A stretch of DNA of 64,000 nucleotides from Ophiobolus disseminans (Eukaryota > Ascomycota > Dothideomycetes > Pleosporales > Phaeosphaeriaceae), in the NCBI GenBank assembly GCA_010093685.1, contig MU006218.1, positions 2,090,476 through 2,154,475 on the forward strand. The letters are read 5' to 3'. A program made the position numbers and the translations under genes. The notes below the pieces were generated by a model. The model was not told the DNA's origin. It saw only the letters and a program-made list of their open reading frames with translations, and searched no databases. How positions within the stretch are numbered: position 1 is the stretch's first letter; each line of letters opens with the position of its first letter. Positions 34,350 to 46,277 of the stretch are shown here, piece after piece.

Positions 34350-34943
34350 TAGAGGTTTTGGTGTTTGTCACATAATTTTCTCCTGCTTATGTAAATTGTC
34401 GCGCCCCCCCCCCCTGCAGCCAATGAGAGAGCTGTTTCACAGTTCCGATCGTTCCGAAGGTTCGGCCAATCAGAGAGACCAAATCCAGTTTCTGATGTCC
34501 CTCCACTTCGACTGAAATGCTTCCTGCGGAAGCAATTACCGGTACAGTCAGCAACCGGCTTTTGATCTCGTAGATGATATGGTCTTTTCCTTTTTTTATG
34601 GCGTTCTCTATTCACGCGATTATATTAGCTTTACAGTTGTAATGTTGGTGCCTGTCGCGTATTTTTTGCTGGTTAGAGTTCTTATTATACTTTTCATAAA
34701 TTCATACTGTACACACGTTACACCCTTCTAGGGAGTACATAGTCAGCATTTGAGCAACTGGCTAAGTCTCCAGGCATAAAGAAGTACTTAATTAATACTC
34801 GCACAAAGACCAATTCTGAGGTCTACTAACGATTAAAAGATATACAGAGTTATAGGGTGAGGGCGAGAGTTGTTGGGAGAGATAGTAAAGCTGAGGTTGT
34901 GGCAAAGCAATGATTGTTACTATTCCTAAACGATTATCGCATC
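34350..34943. other. Non-coding stretch with a C10 tract
   Basis: About 600 bp of AT-rich sequence; one poly-C run lies near 34405-34414. No supported coding sequence. Confidence 0.4.
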
Positions 34944-36853
34944 TCAAATTCCAAAGAACTTCTCCCAACGACTTTTCATCTCCTGCAGAACACAGACTAC
35001 CTCAGTGTATACCGCGCTTTGTAAGGCTTCTCCCTTTAGATCATCGTCACACGAAAAGTCGCAATATATACACTTCCGCACAATCTCAAGGTATCGGTTG
35101 CCTAAGGTCATAATAGAGCTATGTTTCTCGTCAAGCATTTTCCTTGCCTCGACAACTTCATAAGGTGTGTGATCGAGACTAGACGTCGTCATATCTCGTT
35201 GAGCGCAAATTTCTAACAGCGCCACACCAAGTTTCGCGAGTGTGATGTTCCGTATTCCGTAAGTATGTTTAAGCTCAGAAAATTCTTGCGTTGTGTCCGC
35301 AGCAGTAATCTGGTGGCCTGGAAATCGTTTGCTGAGATGCAGGCTTCTCAGCGCGTCTGCTATATCCTTGGCTTCGGTTTGTGAAGTGTCTTTGAAATAA
35401 CCAACGTCTTGCAGGGTCCATGCTTGCGGCAACCATGATGTCGAGTGATATTGCAATACAGCCTCGGCTAATTTGTGTGCAAAAGTGATCTGCTGCAGTA
35501 TTTGCAATCGATTGACCAGACTAATGATAGGAGCGGCTTCTTGAGTTTTAGTTGGTTGATGCCTTTCCTTAGTTGCAAGCTTGCTGGCATCATAGAAGAT
35601 GAGTCGTGCTGTAGGTATGGCTTGGACGTCGAGATAGCCCACGCAGCCATCTTGACATGCAGATGATGATAAGCTAACCTGACTCACATGGCAGCAAACA
35701 CTCTTCGTTGTCTTAAGGTCGAGCATCACGAAAGATCGAGCTGGGAGCGTTCCTGCGCCAGTAGACACCGATACTTGCTTGCGAGCATGTTTGCCATCGA
35801 CTCCAGGATCATCGAAGCGGACTCTCTTCTTGGATTTTGCACCTTTTGGCTTCAACGTGGCTATGGTATCCGCGCTTCTCTCTTGAGGTTCACCACTTAA
35901 GCGATCGACCAAAGTTTGTAGAGGTAATGTGGGGGCTTTCATCGTTGGTACTGACGTAAGTGATCTGATCTGGAGCCAGATCGGTACCGTTGGGGTAGAA
36001 CTAAATTGTCGACGTCAGCATGATGTGGTGTTGCACCTCAGCTATGCCAATGAGGAACTTACGTAGTATATGCGCTTTCCAGCTTCGGGTGACATGCTAC
36101 GACGATGTCGAGCTGCACGCCATCATGACCACTGTGAGCGTCTAGGGACAATTTTGCCTGGTGTCCCCCATGAGAGATGTTTGTGCACGACCATGAATCG
36201 TGAAGTGATTCTGCTAATTGTTGTGAGGCTCCACGAATTTTCTGGTACCTCTTAGGTATCGCTTTTCGAATGATACAAGCTGATGAAGTCCTGTGCCGTT
36301 TCTTGATTTTGAGTCTTTGTTTGCATAGCTTTCCCAGGGCTTTGTTCCATTTGTCCAATGACTCAAGTTGTCGAATAAATTCGTTCTCCTTGCGTGACGT
36401 GTTGAAGGCGTGCCAAATCTTTTGCGTTAATTCGTGATGTGAAGGTTTTGTGTTCTCCAGGCCTCCTTCAAGCTTGACTAGACTCTCGTGGGTCTCGCGC
36501 AAGATATTGCGCACTCGTGTGACAATGTTCTCACACAAGTCATAGTCTCCTTCCATTAAGCCTCGCAATCGCTTTTCGATCTCGATTCCCTGATCCTGCC
36601 ATCTTTTGTCTGTCGGGCGTTGTATCATTTCTGACACATCAGATGAATCATCAACAACAGCCTGAAGTAAAAGACGACAATCATTGTTGAAATTTGCCGA
36701 TGCTACTTGGAGTCTTAGCTGGATGTCGCAGGCGACCTCAACGTGCCGCGAGAATGTCACCAATCTGCTTTTTGCCGCGCTATAATGCTTGAGTATCTCC
36801 ACAACAAGTGGAACCACACCAAAGACGAGGCCTGCGATCTCAATACCGGACAT
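34944..36853 (-). CDS. DUF7580 family protein
   Basis: Exons 36853-36063 and 36000-34944 give 615 residues in one frame. The start MSGIEIAGLVFGVVPLVVEI is the hydrophobic N-terminal helix typical of fungal DUF7580 and HeLo-like proteins. Residues about 60-260 are helical and rich in charged residues. Residues about 390-615 form the C-terminal DUF7580 region, with LAKLGVALLEICAQRD and, near the end, LGNRYLEIVRKCIYCDFSCD. That region looks like a degenerate protein-kinase C-lobe; I see no kinase catalytic triad. The gene is divergent from a zinc-finger gene 411 bp away, and the same pair recurs, ruined, at 44.5-49.0 kb. Role unknown; an incompatibility or immunity role is only a hypothesis. Confidence 0.8.
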
Positions 36854-37264
36854 GATGTGGTGATATAAGTTCAGGTAGATCAATCAGGCTGAGATCGATA
36901 GATGTTCTGAAGCCAAGAAGCCAAGGGGCCTGCAGGGGCACTTAGCGCGTCCTGCGAGGCGCAGCTGGTCGTGATGCATGCTCAGCCGCACCAGCATCCC
37001 ACCTAACCCAACGTTGATGTCACAAGGCATCAGGGACAAAACACGTCATTCTGAAATCAATGCGAGGTTGGCTCGCGCAAATTCTGCGATCACCCTGCAT
37101 TTATACCTACAGCCAACAAGGCCAGAAGCAGCTGGCTGATGCGGCATAGTGGAGAGACTGGCAGCCTTGGAAGTTCTCGGCCACGATAAACTGACGACAA
37201 GGTCGAAAAAGAGCATATGAAGCATAAGTAGGAGTCTACTTGAGACCAAGATCATCGGCGCAAT
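36854..37264. promoter_or_regulatory. Shared divergent promoter of the DUF7580 / zinc-finger pair
   Basis: The 411-bp gap separates two start codons on opposite strands. No repeat or coding sequence is seen, so both promoters must lie here. Confidence 0.45.
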
Positions 37265-39176
37265 ATGGCTTCAGATAAGACAAGCAGCAAAACCGCAGTC
37301 ATAGAGCGTTGGCAAGCTGGTACAATTGTGCGGAAGACCGATGAGACCGGAGCCGGGCCCATCGGATCCCTTTTCAATTCGCTCATAGAACTTCTAGGGC
37401 TGATCCTTATCGATATGAAATTACGGTCAAATGTCTCCGAACACTATCGATCGCTAGAGTCCAGCTCTGCAGCCTTGTTCTTCTGGGGTATGGACTTCAA
37501 CGTCTCACAAGGCGAACTCGATGAAGCACTGCGTGATTCTCCAGAGTTACGTGACACCTGCTTGATGGTTCTGGCATCCATCGCGCACTTCACTACCTCC
37601 TGTATGGATTACATGTTAGATCAAAGCTTCGTGCCATCGCTGACTTGATTTAGTTCTCATTCGATTGGTGATCGGCAAAAGTCAACAGAAACCATTGATA
37701 CACTCCACTGCAATACTGGCTTCTTTGGAGGAAGCCAACAACATCCTTGACCAACCATACTACCCTACTTATAAACTTGGGCGAAGCGAAGAAGAATTCT
37801 GGCATACGTTGCGGGTGAAGATCGATAGCCTTATAATTCTAGGACCGAGCTTGGCATCACCTGCCGAGGAAGACCTCGATGATCAAGAGCCTCGAACGGT
37901 CGAATATATTGAGGCGCATCTACCAGAACAAGCTTTCATCAACAGTATTGCACAGCGATTTCCTCAGGCTGCACCGGCAGTTGTAACGCGCTTGGGCAAG
38001 CTGAACTGGGAAAGATACGATCATATGCTTCGTCTGCAGCGTACTTCTAACCAACAAGAGCTAGAGCCATCAGCCCTGGAAAAGGCCAGAACGATATTCC
38101 ATGACTCGGGACTGGGAAGCTCAGCACTAGCGCAATCAGAATTGGGCTTGAATGCAACCAAGAACGCTTCTTCCCACCAGTCTGTGTACGCGCCCTCGGT
38201 GATATCTAGTAGAGCCGAAGCAAGTCACAAGCGTTTACCGCCTTTACCTCCGGAAGGACGGCTTGGGATACCTTTCATTTGTACCATATGCAAGAAGCAG
38301 GTGAGATACCAGAGGACTAAAGCTTGGAAGTAAGTCAGAAGATCTCGCATAGCCATCCCTTAATATTGCTGACGGAACACCCGCAGGAAGCATATATTTG
38401 ACGATATCCTTGCATATGCTTGTCCTTTCGCGGAGTGCGCCATTGCTGGTGCCTTTTTTCAAGATCGTGATGCCATGATGGATCACCTGGAACAAAACCA
38501 TGATCTGGATGTTACAGTCCACCGAGTAACATGCCCTCTCTGCGCTGAACACTCTTCAGATGATCGTGATGCCCTAGCACTACATTTCTCACGACACATG
38601 GAGGAGATTGCTCTTGCCATTTTGCCCTCTGGAGTAGATGCCGACGACAAATCTGTCAGCGATGCTTCCAGCGAAGCCGAGACCGAATCTGAGAAGCACT
38701 CGAACGAGGAAGGGACCGTATCCGATCAAGTTATCGACCCGACCACAGATATCAGCAAAGTTCGCCTCACGCCCGGAACCGAGGTGTTATATTGTGATCC
38801 CGGTAAACGCAGGTCTACTGAAGGCGAAGGGTTTCTCTGCCGCGTTACTTCTGTCATTGGTGAAGGTAAACAACGACGCTACGAAATTATCGACGCAGAC
38901 CCCGACCCGCCAACTCCAGCTATACCTATTCGAACAAGCCTCAAGCACTTAATTCCCATTTCGCCAACAAATGCTAATACAACTCTGCAAAATCTCGACC
39001 AGGGGATGAATGTGCTTGCGCTGTATCCGGGCACCACGACATTTTACATGGCGGTAGTAGTGGCGGGCAAGGAAAAAGACGATAATATGGTGAGACTAAG
39101 GTTTGAAGGCGAGGATGAGGCGGACAGAGACATGAGTGTGGAGAGCAGGTATGTTTTGTCTGCTGGTGAAGACTAG
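37265..39176 (+). CDS. acuF-type C2H2 zinc-finger protein fused to SGF29 Tudor-like domain
   Basis: Exons 37265-37601, 37654-38329 and 38387-39176 give 600 residues; this join keeps frame throughout. Residues about 1-170 are helical (FNSLIELLGLILIDMKLRSN, then SSAALFFWGMDFNVSQGELD), the N-terminal half typical of fungal acuF-like zinc-finger proteins. Residues about 320-430 form an irregular C2H2 array: FICTICKKQV, KAWKKHIFDD, YACPFAECAIAG, MDHLEQNHD, CPLCAEH, LHFSRHMEEIALAILP. The C-terminal 150 residues look like the tandem Tudor module of SGF29, the SAGA subunit that reads H3K4me3: GTEVLYCDP, LCRVTSVIGE, NVLALYPGTTTFYMAVVV, RLRFEGED and RYVLSAGED. The fusion is unusual. Confidence 0.8.
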
Positions 39177-39960
39177 GCGACAATGCAATCACGAGACGAC
39201 GCGACAAGCCTGGAGTCTTCTTGTCGATCTCCTCATAAAGAGGTTGACACGGAGCGGCGAAAATTGTTTTGGGTCCACTTTCGTAGAAGCGTTGCGCACA
39301 CAGCAAAGGACCAAGTCTTCGCACTTTGGCCCACCACTATGTCCATCACCTGGCCATCAAAGTCGCATATTCCTAAATTTTGACCAGCTATACGATCACG
39401 CAAAGGCAGAGCATACCGTTCAGATCTTGATCTTCAAGCCATCGCAAGTGCGCTACATGCTGAGGATACTGAGTTCTCAGGAACGCTTACCGCATTTACG
39501 TATCGCAGAAGGGAAAACGTACGTGATACAGCACACCTCGAAATGCGATGCTGGTCAGCAAGACGCGACGAGGGGTCTATGCTCGCATGCAGCAACGTCC
39601 GGACGTCCTTCGTACAGTGAGAACTGAGTCTCGACATATGTACTTTTCCGCCGACATGATTGTAGGCTGTTTGGAAGTACTTTTTCGGTGATGTGAACTG
39701 AGAATTGTCTACTAGTTAACGCGCATCTCAACATCTGTTGTTCGCTAGACAGGGATTCTGGAAGGCAAATCCACCATTGGAGCTGAATTCATTATGCTGC
39801 GGTTGTCTTTGGCAAGGCCGCAGGCTATCGTGGAGTGGTTCGGTGGCGCTAAATAGCGACTGCACACGTGTCGTGCCTATGAAGGGCGAAAACACGTATA
39901 AGGTTAGAAATGAAAACTGATGTTTGAGGTCTACATTTATAGAGTTCAGCTGTGCGAGTA
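39177..39960. other. Non-coding, bordering repeat-decayed DNA
   Basis: About 780 bp. One plus-strand frame (39136-39627) overlaps the gene end and has no domain. After about 39.9 kb the sequence turns AT-rich with a great excess of TA over CA/TG, marking the start of a decayed transposon. Confidence 0.4.
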
Positions 39961-41248
39961 AAAAGTACTCTTCAGATTTCTTATAAACGTTGTCGTTGTC
40001 GAGATATTAGAGCAATGTAAGAGACCTCTACTATTTAGGTGCTTGGTTATTATTAATATACTAGCAATCCTTAATGTTATGGACTTGGTTACATGCTAGG
40101 CACTTCTTACCTAAAGATGCCTTATTACTAGCAGGTCTTTTGCTGGACTAAGAGGAGGATTAATTGCTCTTTCTCTTTCTACTAGGGTTTCTTTCCCTGT
40201 GTTTAGATAGCGCGCTGTTTTCTATAGCTTTAGAAGCGTCCTTCTAGCTATCCTAGGTGGTTGCACTACTATCAGCGAGAAATAAGGAGTTATTAGCTAC
40301 AGCAATAAATGCCTGCTTTTTATTCACTAGTTTCAGCGGATAATTCAGGCTTATGTATTCCTAGAAGCGTTTTATTATCTCCTTTCTTGTTATAAGAGGA
40401 TTGAACCTTCTAGTATCTTAGAAGGTTGCAGCCTACATAGGTGCTGCCTTGTTTACAGCCTGCAGGAAGTCTTTGGTGATATTATCAATATCATGTACCT
40501 TAGACACTCTTTGCACTGTTGCATCTAATAATGCTTTATTATATTCCACTAGCTATATATCCCAATTGTGTGTGTTGCGCATAGGCTTAAGGGCGGTGTA
40601 GTAGCGTTCGCGTGTGCGTTCCTTTTTAAGGCAATTATTAACCCTAGCAGTGAGCTTAAGTTTAGCAAGCCACTAGCGTAGTAACTGTTCTAGTAGGCAG
40701 CATGTGCGTTAGAGATAGAGCGCAACTGTTAATTGGATTAGCTAGATAACATGCTGAATACTCTTCTGTTAAGTATTATATTAGTGGAGATTAAGCTTAT
40801 ATCTCTTAGTAAGGGTCTTGTAGTAGTCTATATCCTCCTTGTAGGCTTTCTAGCCTTGGATTAATAGCATAGATAGGCGTATTGCCTTCTCGATTCCAGC
40901 TGCAGCACTGTACTAGGATAGTTTAGGCAGGTCTAGCATGACTAGCTTGATCAGGAATAGGACTAGTCCTTCTTCCTTTACATTGTCCTAGATGTTGTAG
41001 GCAGCGCAGCGCGCTTTGACTCAAGTAAGCTAGGTAGTCTAGTTATACTAGTTGCTAAGCATAACAGTTGCATCGCGTTAATTAATAAGCGATATAGTGT
41101 AGTTGTTGAATAGCTTTTGTTAGGTAGCCTTAGTAGGTAGCCTTAGTAGTAGCTTTAGTAGTAGCTTTAGTAAAGGTAGTAAGACTCTTAATTGTTAGAT
41201 TTAATAAGGTATTAAGACCTAATAATAAATAAGATGAATTGATAATAA
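39960..41248 (-). mobile_element. RIP-decayed copia gag fragment
   Basis: Read on the minus strand from 41225 downward, a gag-like frame is visible, with many TAG codons where Trp or Gln is expected. Recognisable parts are VKARCAAYNI-(stop)-DNV, LIKLVMLDLP and YKEDIDYYKTLTKRYKL, then a basic C-terminus (KHREKNPSRKRKRA). The same start lies on the plus strand at the window end (63.93 kb onward). Pol sequences are not found, so this is a 5' fragment of an element related to the one at the right edge. CpA and TpG are strikingly rare. Confidence 0.75.
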
Positions 41249-41788
41249 TGTATTGTATTTAGGCTGGTAAAAAGGGTTGAGGTACCTAGCAGTGGGTATA
41301 GGTTAGGTTAAGGTCGCACGGGCCTTGGGGTATAGGTTAGGTTGAGGTCGCACAGACCTGTAGCTGTGGTTGGGTTGTAGTAGCTCTAGCGCGGGTAGAG
41401 GTTGGGTTGTATTATGTCAGACCCAGATAGGGGTATAGCCAATCATGTATGTGATAATCAGCTGTAATAAGCAGCCTAATTGGCTTAAAATTATGTCTGT
41501 GCGACCCAACCTCAACCCAAGGCCCGTGCGACCTTAACCCAACCTATACCCAGTACTAGCGCAAAAAAAATGGGTCGGGGTTGGGTTACGGCTGAGGTAT
41601 TACGTAAGGCAACCCAACCCCAACCCAACCTATACCCTTTTACCAGCCTAATTGTATTATCTTGTTCTCTAGTTAAGTGCGGAGTTTAACTAGGTATTAG
41701 ATCTAGTACTAGTGTGCTAAGGCGCTTGTGCCGGCCCCTTCTGTTTCTTCTAATATTAGTAGTCTTACAGCACCCCTAATATCTAATA
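41249..41788 (-). repeat. Copia LTR (141 bp) split by a MITE
   Basis: After removal of the 391-bp MITE and one 8-bp target duplication, 141 bp remain, equal in length to the inverted copy at 63634-63774. The copies share text such as CAGAAGGGGCCGGCACAAGC (as read on the plus strand at the right-hand copy). The end at 41788 reads TATTAG, where the other copy reads TGTTAG, a CpA-type change that destroys the TG terminus. Confidence 0.8.
41260..41650. mobile_element. hAT-type MITE with 8-bp target-site duplication
   Basis: A 391-bp element begins TAGGCTGGTAAAAAGGG and ends CCCTTTTACCAGCCTA, near-perfect terminal inverted repeats. It is flanked on both sides by ATTGTATT (41252-41259 and 41651-41658), the 8-bp duplication typical of hAT elements. 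Subterminal halves form a longer imperfect inverted repeat built from GGTATAGGTTAGGTT and GGTCGCAC-type blocks. It encodes nothing and sits inside the copia LTR. Confidence 0.92.
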
Positions 41789-41819
41789 AGATGCTTAGGC
41801 GGCCCTAGTATAATCTCCG

Positions 41820-42897
41820 TAGAGGTTTCGAAACGCGATAATAATATCTTGTTGTTTGAAGTTAGCATCTGCAACGCGTTAGCGATTCTAGTGTTCCTTA
41901 GGGTCTAACGCTACGGCGGCGCTAAAACATATAAAAAAGTTATCTAAGCTATACAGAGGCCGTAGATCTAGGTGTATAAGTAGAGTAGCTACGCACCTGC
42001 AAAGTGAGCTACAACACTAAGAAAGCTAAGGTAGTTACTTAACGTCTACACATTAACACTTAGCGTTATTCTACTCCTTGCTACTCGCAATAATATCTAC
42101 ACCTCTATCTACCTCTTCTTTAGTATTGAAAGCACGTACTGCGAGATTGTTAACTTCGAATTCGGCAGCGCGTAGAGAAGACTGCTCCGGTTCTAGGTTA
42201 GTAGCCCTCTCGTAGATGGTGCAACTGCAGTCCTAAAACTAACGTCCCTAGTAATTACCTAATTAATAAGAGCGGCTTGTAGAGCGTTCTCTTGCCACAG
42301 AGTGTAAGAGATTACTATCCCTAAACTAGTAACCTTCGCAGCTTCAAATAGCGACGAAAAACGGGATAGAGTTAGCGACTCTAGTAACAACCCTGTCGCA
42401 GAATTAATACAGTAGACGCTGTAGAGATGCTAGGTTATATAGGCTGTCCTATTAATTGTTTTAGCATCGTTTAGAGTACGAGAAAGGTAGCACTGCTAAT
42501 AGAGCTATAGCTTTGTAAGAGACCTGTCCTTCTTCTTATATAATAACTTAATACTATAACGCTAAATTAGGGCTAGCTCGCAGTTACTATTTAGCTAGCT
42601 CTTGTGTCGCACTTGGTATAACAATTAGGTGCTTTCTAGGAGCTTGTTCTGCTGGTAAACGTGTCCAAAGTTAACCTCAAAACGTTCCCCAACGCTCGAA
42701 TAATCACTAGTTGGCTGCTCTTGAGTCACTCTAAACGAGGCCAAGGATGAAGCCGGAGAGGCAGGAGTAGTGGCACGAGCTTTCTTAAGACGACGAGATA
42801 ATGCAGAATAGATAATAGATGGGATAGCTAACTGCGCAGGCACTTGGGAGCGAGATGAGCTGCTTATTTTGATACTAGATAGAGGTTGTGGTGACAA
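41820..42897 (-). pseudogene. RIP-decayed hAT transposase (N-terminal and central part)
   Basis: The minus strand starts at 42897 with MSPQPLSSIKISSSSRSQ and PSIIYSALSRRLKKARATTP, the Ser-rich start common in fungal hAT transposases, and stays open to about 42625. Beyond that, with TAG/TAA codons skipped, LLRVARSRITLSVNV-(stop)-TLSNYLSFLSVVAHFAGA matches the conserved hAT segment around the second catalytic Asp (ARSxIHxSxDxWT ... AHF). It is cut off by the copia LTR at 41788. Whether it ever mobilised the nearby MITE is unknown. Confidence 0.6.
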
Positions 42898-43327
42898 TTT
42901 GGGTGCATACAGTTGCTGCTATGTACGCGGGAACGTTCACCCAGCCACCCCCAGCCACCCCCCGGCGGGCTCCGGCACAAGCGTGTCTCAGATTGCTAAC
43001 AAATTGGGTGTAGTTTCGGACAAGAACAGGCCTCTTAGCGCACCGGCGCGCCTCCTATCCCTCAGCCTCACCACCCACTCGTATACCCGTACACCCGTAG
43101 CTACGGCTCCCAAAACGTCACCACCTACGCTCCCAAAACGTCACCCCTACGCCTACGGGCCCACCCATTCACACCTGGCTGCTTACGGCTTACTAAGCAG
43201 TAAGTCGTAGGTGTAGCCGGCCGTAGTACTGACTGTTGGACGCGCTGACATTGTCAGCTGCGAGTCCGTACTGTCCAGTCCAATACGATATGCCGCCTAG
43301 AAAGCATGAGCACACCCCTGTCTTGTG
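42898..43327. other. Non-coding with short C-rich duplications
   Basis: About 430 bp. It contains CAGCCACCCC duplicated at about 42940-42960 and GCTCCCAAAACGTCACC duplicated at 43106-43122 and 43129-43145. No gene is supported. Confidence 0.6.
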
Positions 43328-44012
43328 CTACCGTGAGAATACTTTCTCGCCTCTAAGGATCAAACCACGGACTCCGACCTGAGCCACCCGGCCACTAATA
43401 GCCGTCACATCGTATTGATCGAGAAACTCATATACCTGTCCCCACCGTGCGCCTGGCTCAATGCTGACCGTTTCGCGATCCTGACTTATACTCATGTTGT
43501 TCATCTTCAAGAGACCGATCGGAATGCCCAATTCGATGCCTGCCTATCTAGGGTTTGGCGAGTGTCCGCCGCTGCGTACTGCGAATAGTACATCGAGAAT
43601 AGTTACGATCTTTAGCAATTGCGAGACTTGTACGTCATTGATTGGTTGAACAACCAAAGTGGATAACATCCAGCATGTCTTTAACCTAATTTGCAATGTT
43701 TGGCCGTGAATCCTTTGTTGTTGTGTACATGCACCAGCTCTGAGAAACAGCCTTATTAGTCGCATCCTGCTCATCCAAGACGCTCGCAACAAAGGTCACC
43801 TTGCATATTGAACAAGCGGTGAGGACTCGCGAGGTCAACGATTGGGTCTATATGCTTGCAGGTTCAGGTGTTGTATCGACCTTGACTAGTCCTGCGACAA
43901 GATCCAAGACCTAGGTCTCCTGTTTCCCTGTGGCTAGTCCCAAAGAGGACACAAAAGCTTGCGCGTCAAGTAGAGTAAGGTTCTATTCGTTGTAGGGCAC
44001 GCTCGAAGCCAT
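43328..44012 (-). pseudogene. Fragment of a FAD-linked oxidoreductase (VAO/berberine-bridge family)
   Basis: The minus strand starts at an ATG at 44012 (MASSVPYNE, then TAG) and shows FAD-binding landmarks spread over two or three frames: a FAVRSGGHSPNPR motif (the RSGGHS turn that in this family binds the FAD pyrophosphate), then SQDRETVSIEPGARWGQVYEFLDQYDV and SGRVAQVGVRG. The last corresponds to the usual GGRVxxVGVGG segment. The substrate-binding half is missing. Several TAG codons and frameshifts make it a dead 5' fragment. Confidence 0.75.
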
Positions 44013-44529
44013 AGCTCTTTTCGTGGGATTAAACTTGTTGGTTATCTTGCCTGATGTCGAATACTGAGCGGAGACAAGATAACCTTTTATTAGTGTTAGA
44101 TGTGATCACCTTAGAAGAGTAGGAGATGCTATGAAGCCTTGAGTGATTAAATGACTGGACTTGCAAATGAAAGGGCGGTGTATAGAGCGTGTACGTTATT
44201 AGAAAATGTGCAATCGGATTCCGGCACAGCCTCACATGCATATGCACTACTGTGGCACAGTTAGTATGTTGCTCAAAGTTCAGTATTTGACTAACAAGAA
44301 GCCTGAATTCATGAACTTTTATAGTATGACGATGTTAGAGTTTAAAATAAGTTTGATCTGGTTCGATAGGATGTTGGGGCTATCTTTAAAGTGCTTTTCA
44401 CCCTCGACATAAAGCGAACCTACATTAGACATATCATTCATCTCGTCCCGTCTGTGAAGTGCATTCCTTACGTAACATCTCCGACTGCTTGGGATAACCT
44501 GCTTGTTATGCATTAAGTCCATTTATGAA
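44013..44529. other. Non-coding
   Basis: About 520 bp without supported features. Confidence 0.4.
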
Positions 44530-46277
44530 CCTTCGCCATTTGCCTACGTTCCCTCCGGTATCTTCAAGTACTCTAAACATCGCCTCAACGGTTGTACTAC
44601 ATTCACGCTCACGTCACTTCGCCAGCTTTTGCCTACAACACCCCTACTAGTGAAGCACTATCCAACTGCACGTGCATAATCTTCCCTAGCGTTCTTACTA
44701 ATGCTGTGCGACCACTTAAGTGCTGCCACTAGGTCGTAAACCTTCTTCGACTCAGCGTCACCGACTGGATAATCCTAGCGTATGCGACTGTCTTCTAGTC
44801 TTTTGCCGAAGCACAACTCGACGAGCAACACGCCGAGAGAGAAGAAATTAAGTTCTTTCGGCCTAGGAGCAGCTTCACACGTGTTGATATCGTCAAAGGC
44901 CTAGCAAACGAAAGGCTCGTCGAGCTGTAAATCTGTCCCGGCGTTCGGATCTTAAAAGAAGATGATGTCATTCTTTTCGAGCCTGTTGCAAAGCTAGGGT
45001 GTGAAAGTCAATTGAACTACAGCTAATGCGAGTAGCGTTGCGATTGTGATACGCTGACGCAGGGAAACGTCCCCTTTATAATAACGGGACAGGACATAGT
45101 CCAGTGTGACCGGTGTGGGCGATGTGTTCTCTTGCTGTTTTCTGAGAGGGTGCAAATAGTACAATAAGTCTTTATGGCTAACGACACCCATGCAGCTTTT
45201 CTAGGTAATGCTCGCTAATCCATCGCAAAGTTGCATCGTGTTAGGCATATTAGCAAATCGGATGGTTGGAATAATCCGTGCAGGACCTTTTGCATAGGGC
45301 ACAATGTTATCAGCAGGCGTAAGATTGCGGCTCTTCGATGTAGTGCGATACGGAAGCGCACAGGGTGAAGCGGCGGGTGTCGCGTAAGAGTGTCTACAAT
45401 TAGGCATGTACCCACATTGGAGCTCATGCTATGTCTAGGGTAAGGCGGGGGATAGGTCGGAAGTTGCCATGAACATTAGTATGATCTCGAAACAAATTTC
45501 GGATGCGTTTCGGTGTTCAAGCCGTAGATTGGCGACGTGAGACTTGCGGCACGGGCATTGCCAGGCAAGCTGCAAGGCGCGGAACAAGAGATCAGAGCTT
45601 CTCCATATTTTCTGCAATCTAGCCTCTAGGGCTTTCGAGCCAAGATTGATTTCCGCAGTCTTTTGCAGTAGTTGTAACCTGCCACTACTGTGCATCAAGT
45701 GCTGGAGACGCTCGTTGTAGTCCTTGAGTTGTGCGAACAATCCGTCGCGAACTAATTCCCTTAGGCTGAACTTCATGCAGAACATTTGGAAGTTGATATT
45801 CGCGCGGGCGCGCATGCCTATAGATACTTGTTTTGGCGGTGGTTGCGTCATCTTAACGTTATAGCCCAAGGCCAATCTACCTTGCAAGGCATCGCTCTCG
45901 AATGAAAGTTCTTCTGCTAACGCTTCGGTGGTTTCCTTCAGACGTAGCATAAGATCTTGATACACAGAGTAAGATCTGTAGAGTCGCTCCTCTAGCTAAT
46001 GTTGCAAAGCCTGATCTTTTTTCTATCTGTTACCCCCGGGGTCTTTCAGCAGCTTATCTAAATCAGACCTTGTCATAATGTTTAGAAGCAGAAGTTCTTC
46101 CAAATTGTTACGGTAGGCTATCTTATAGTAACGCGCATCGCTATAACATTTGCGATATTTCTTTTTGATGTGCGTAAGATATCCTCCTATCTTTGCCACG
46201 TTGTGCCAACGTTCAATGCTAGAAATAATTAGTGGAAAGGAGCTAAGAATAACCCCTGCGATCTCGAGCCCACTCAT
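44530..46277 (-). pseudogene. Decayed DUF7580 gene
   Basis: From an ATG at 46277 the minus strand reads MSGLEIAGVILSSFPLIISS, the same N-terminal helix as the intact gene at 36.85 kb, although overall similarity is low. Long helical stretches follow (to about 45435). The C-terminal module is recognisable near 44.85 kb (SLGVLLVELCFGKRLED). Its reading frame is broken by a TAG at about 46.0 kb, further stops and shifts. With the neighbouring zinc-finger relic it forms a second divergent pair of the type seen at 34.9-39.2 kb. Confidence 0.75.

Noticed and set aside
41260..41650. AACCC/GGGTT-rich block as an interstitial telomere
   Set aside because: The motifs belong to the inverted repeat of a MITE with clean TIRs and an 8-bp target duplication, not to tandem TTAGGG units.
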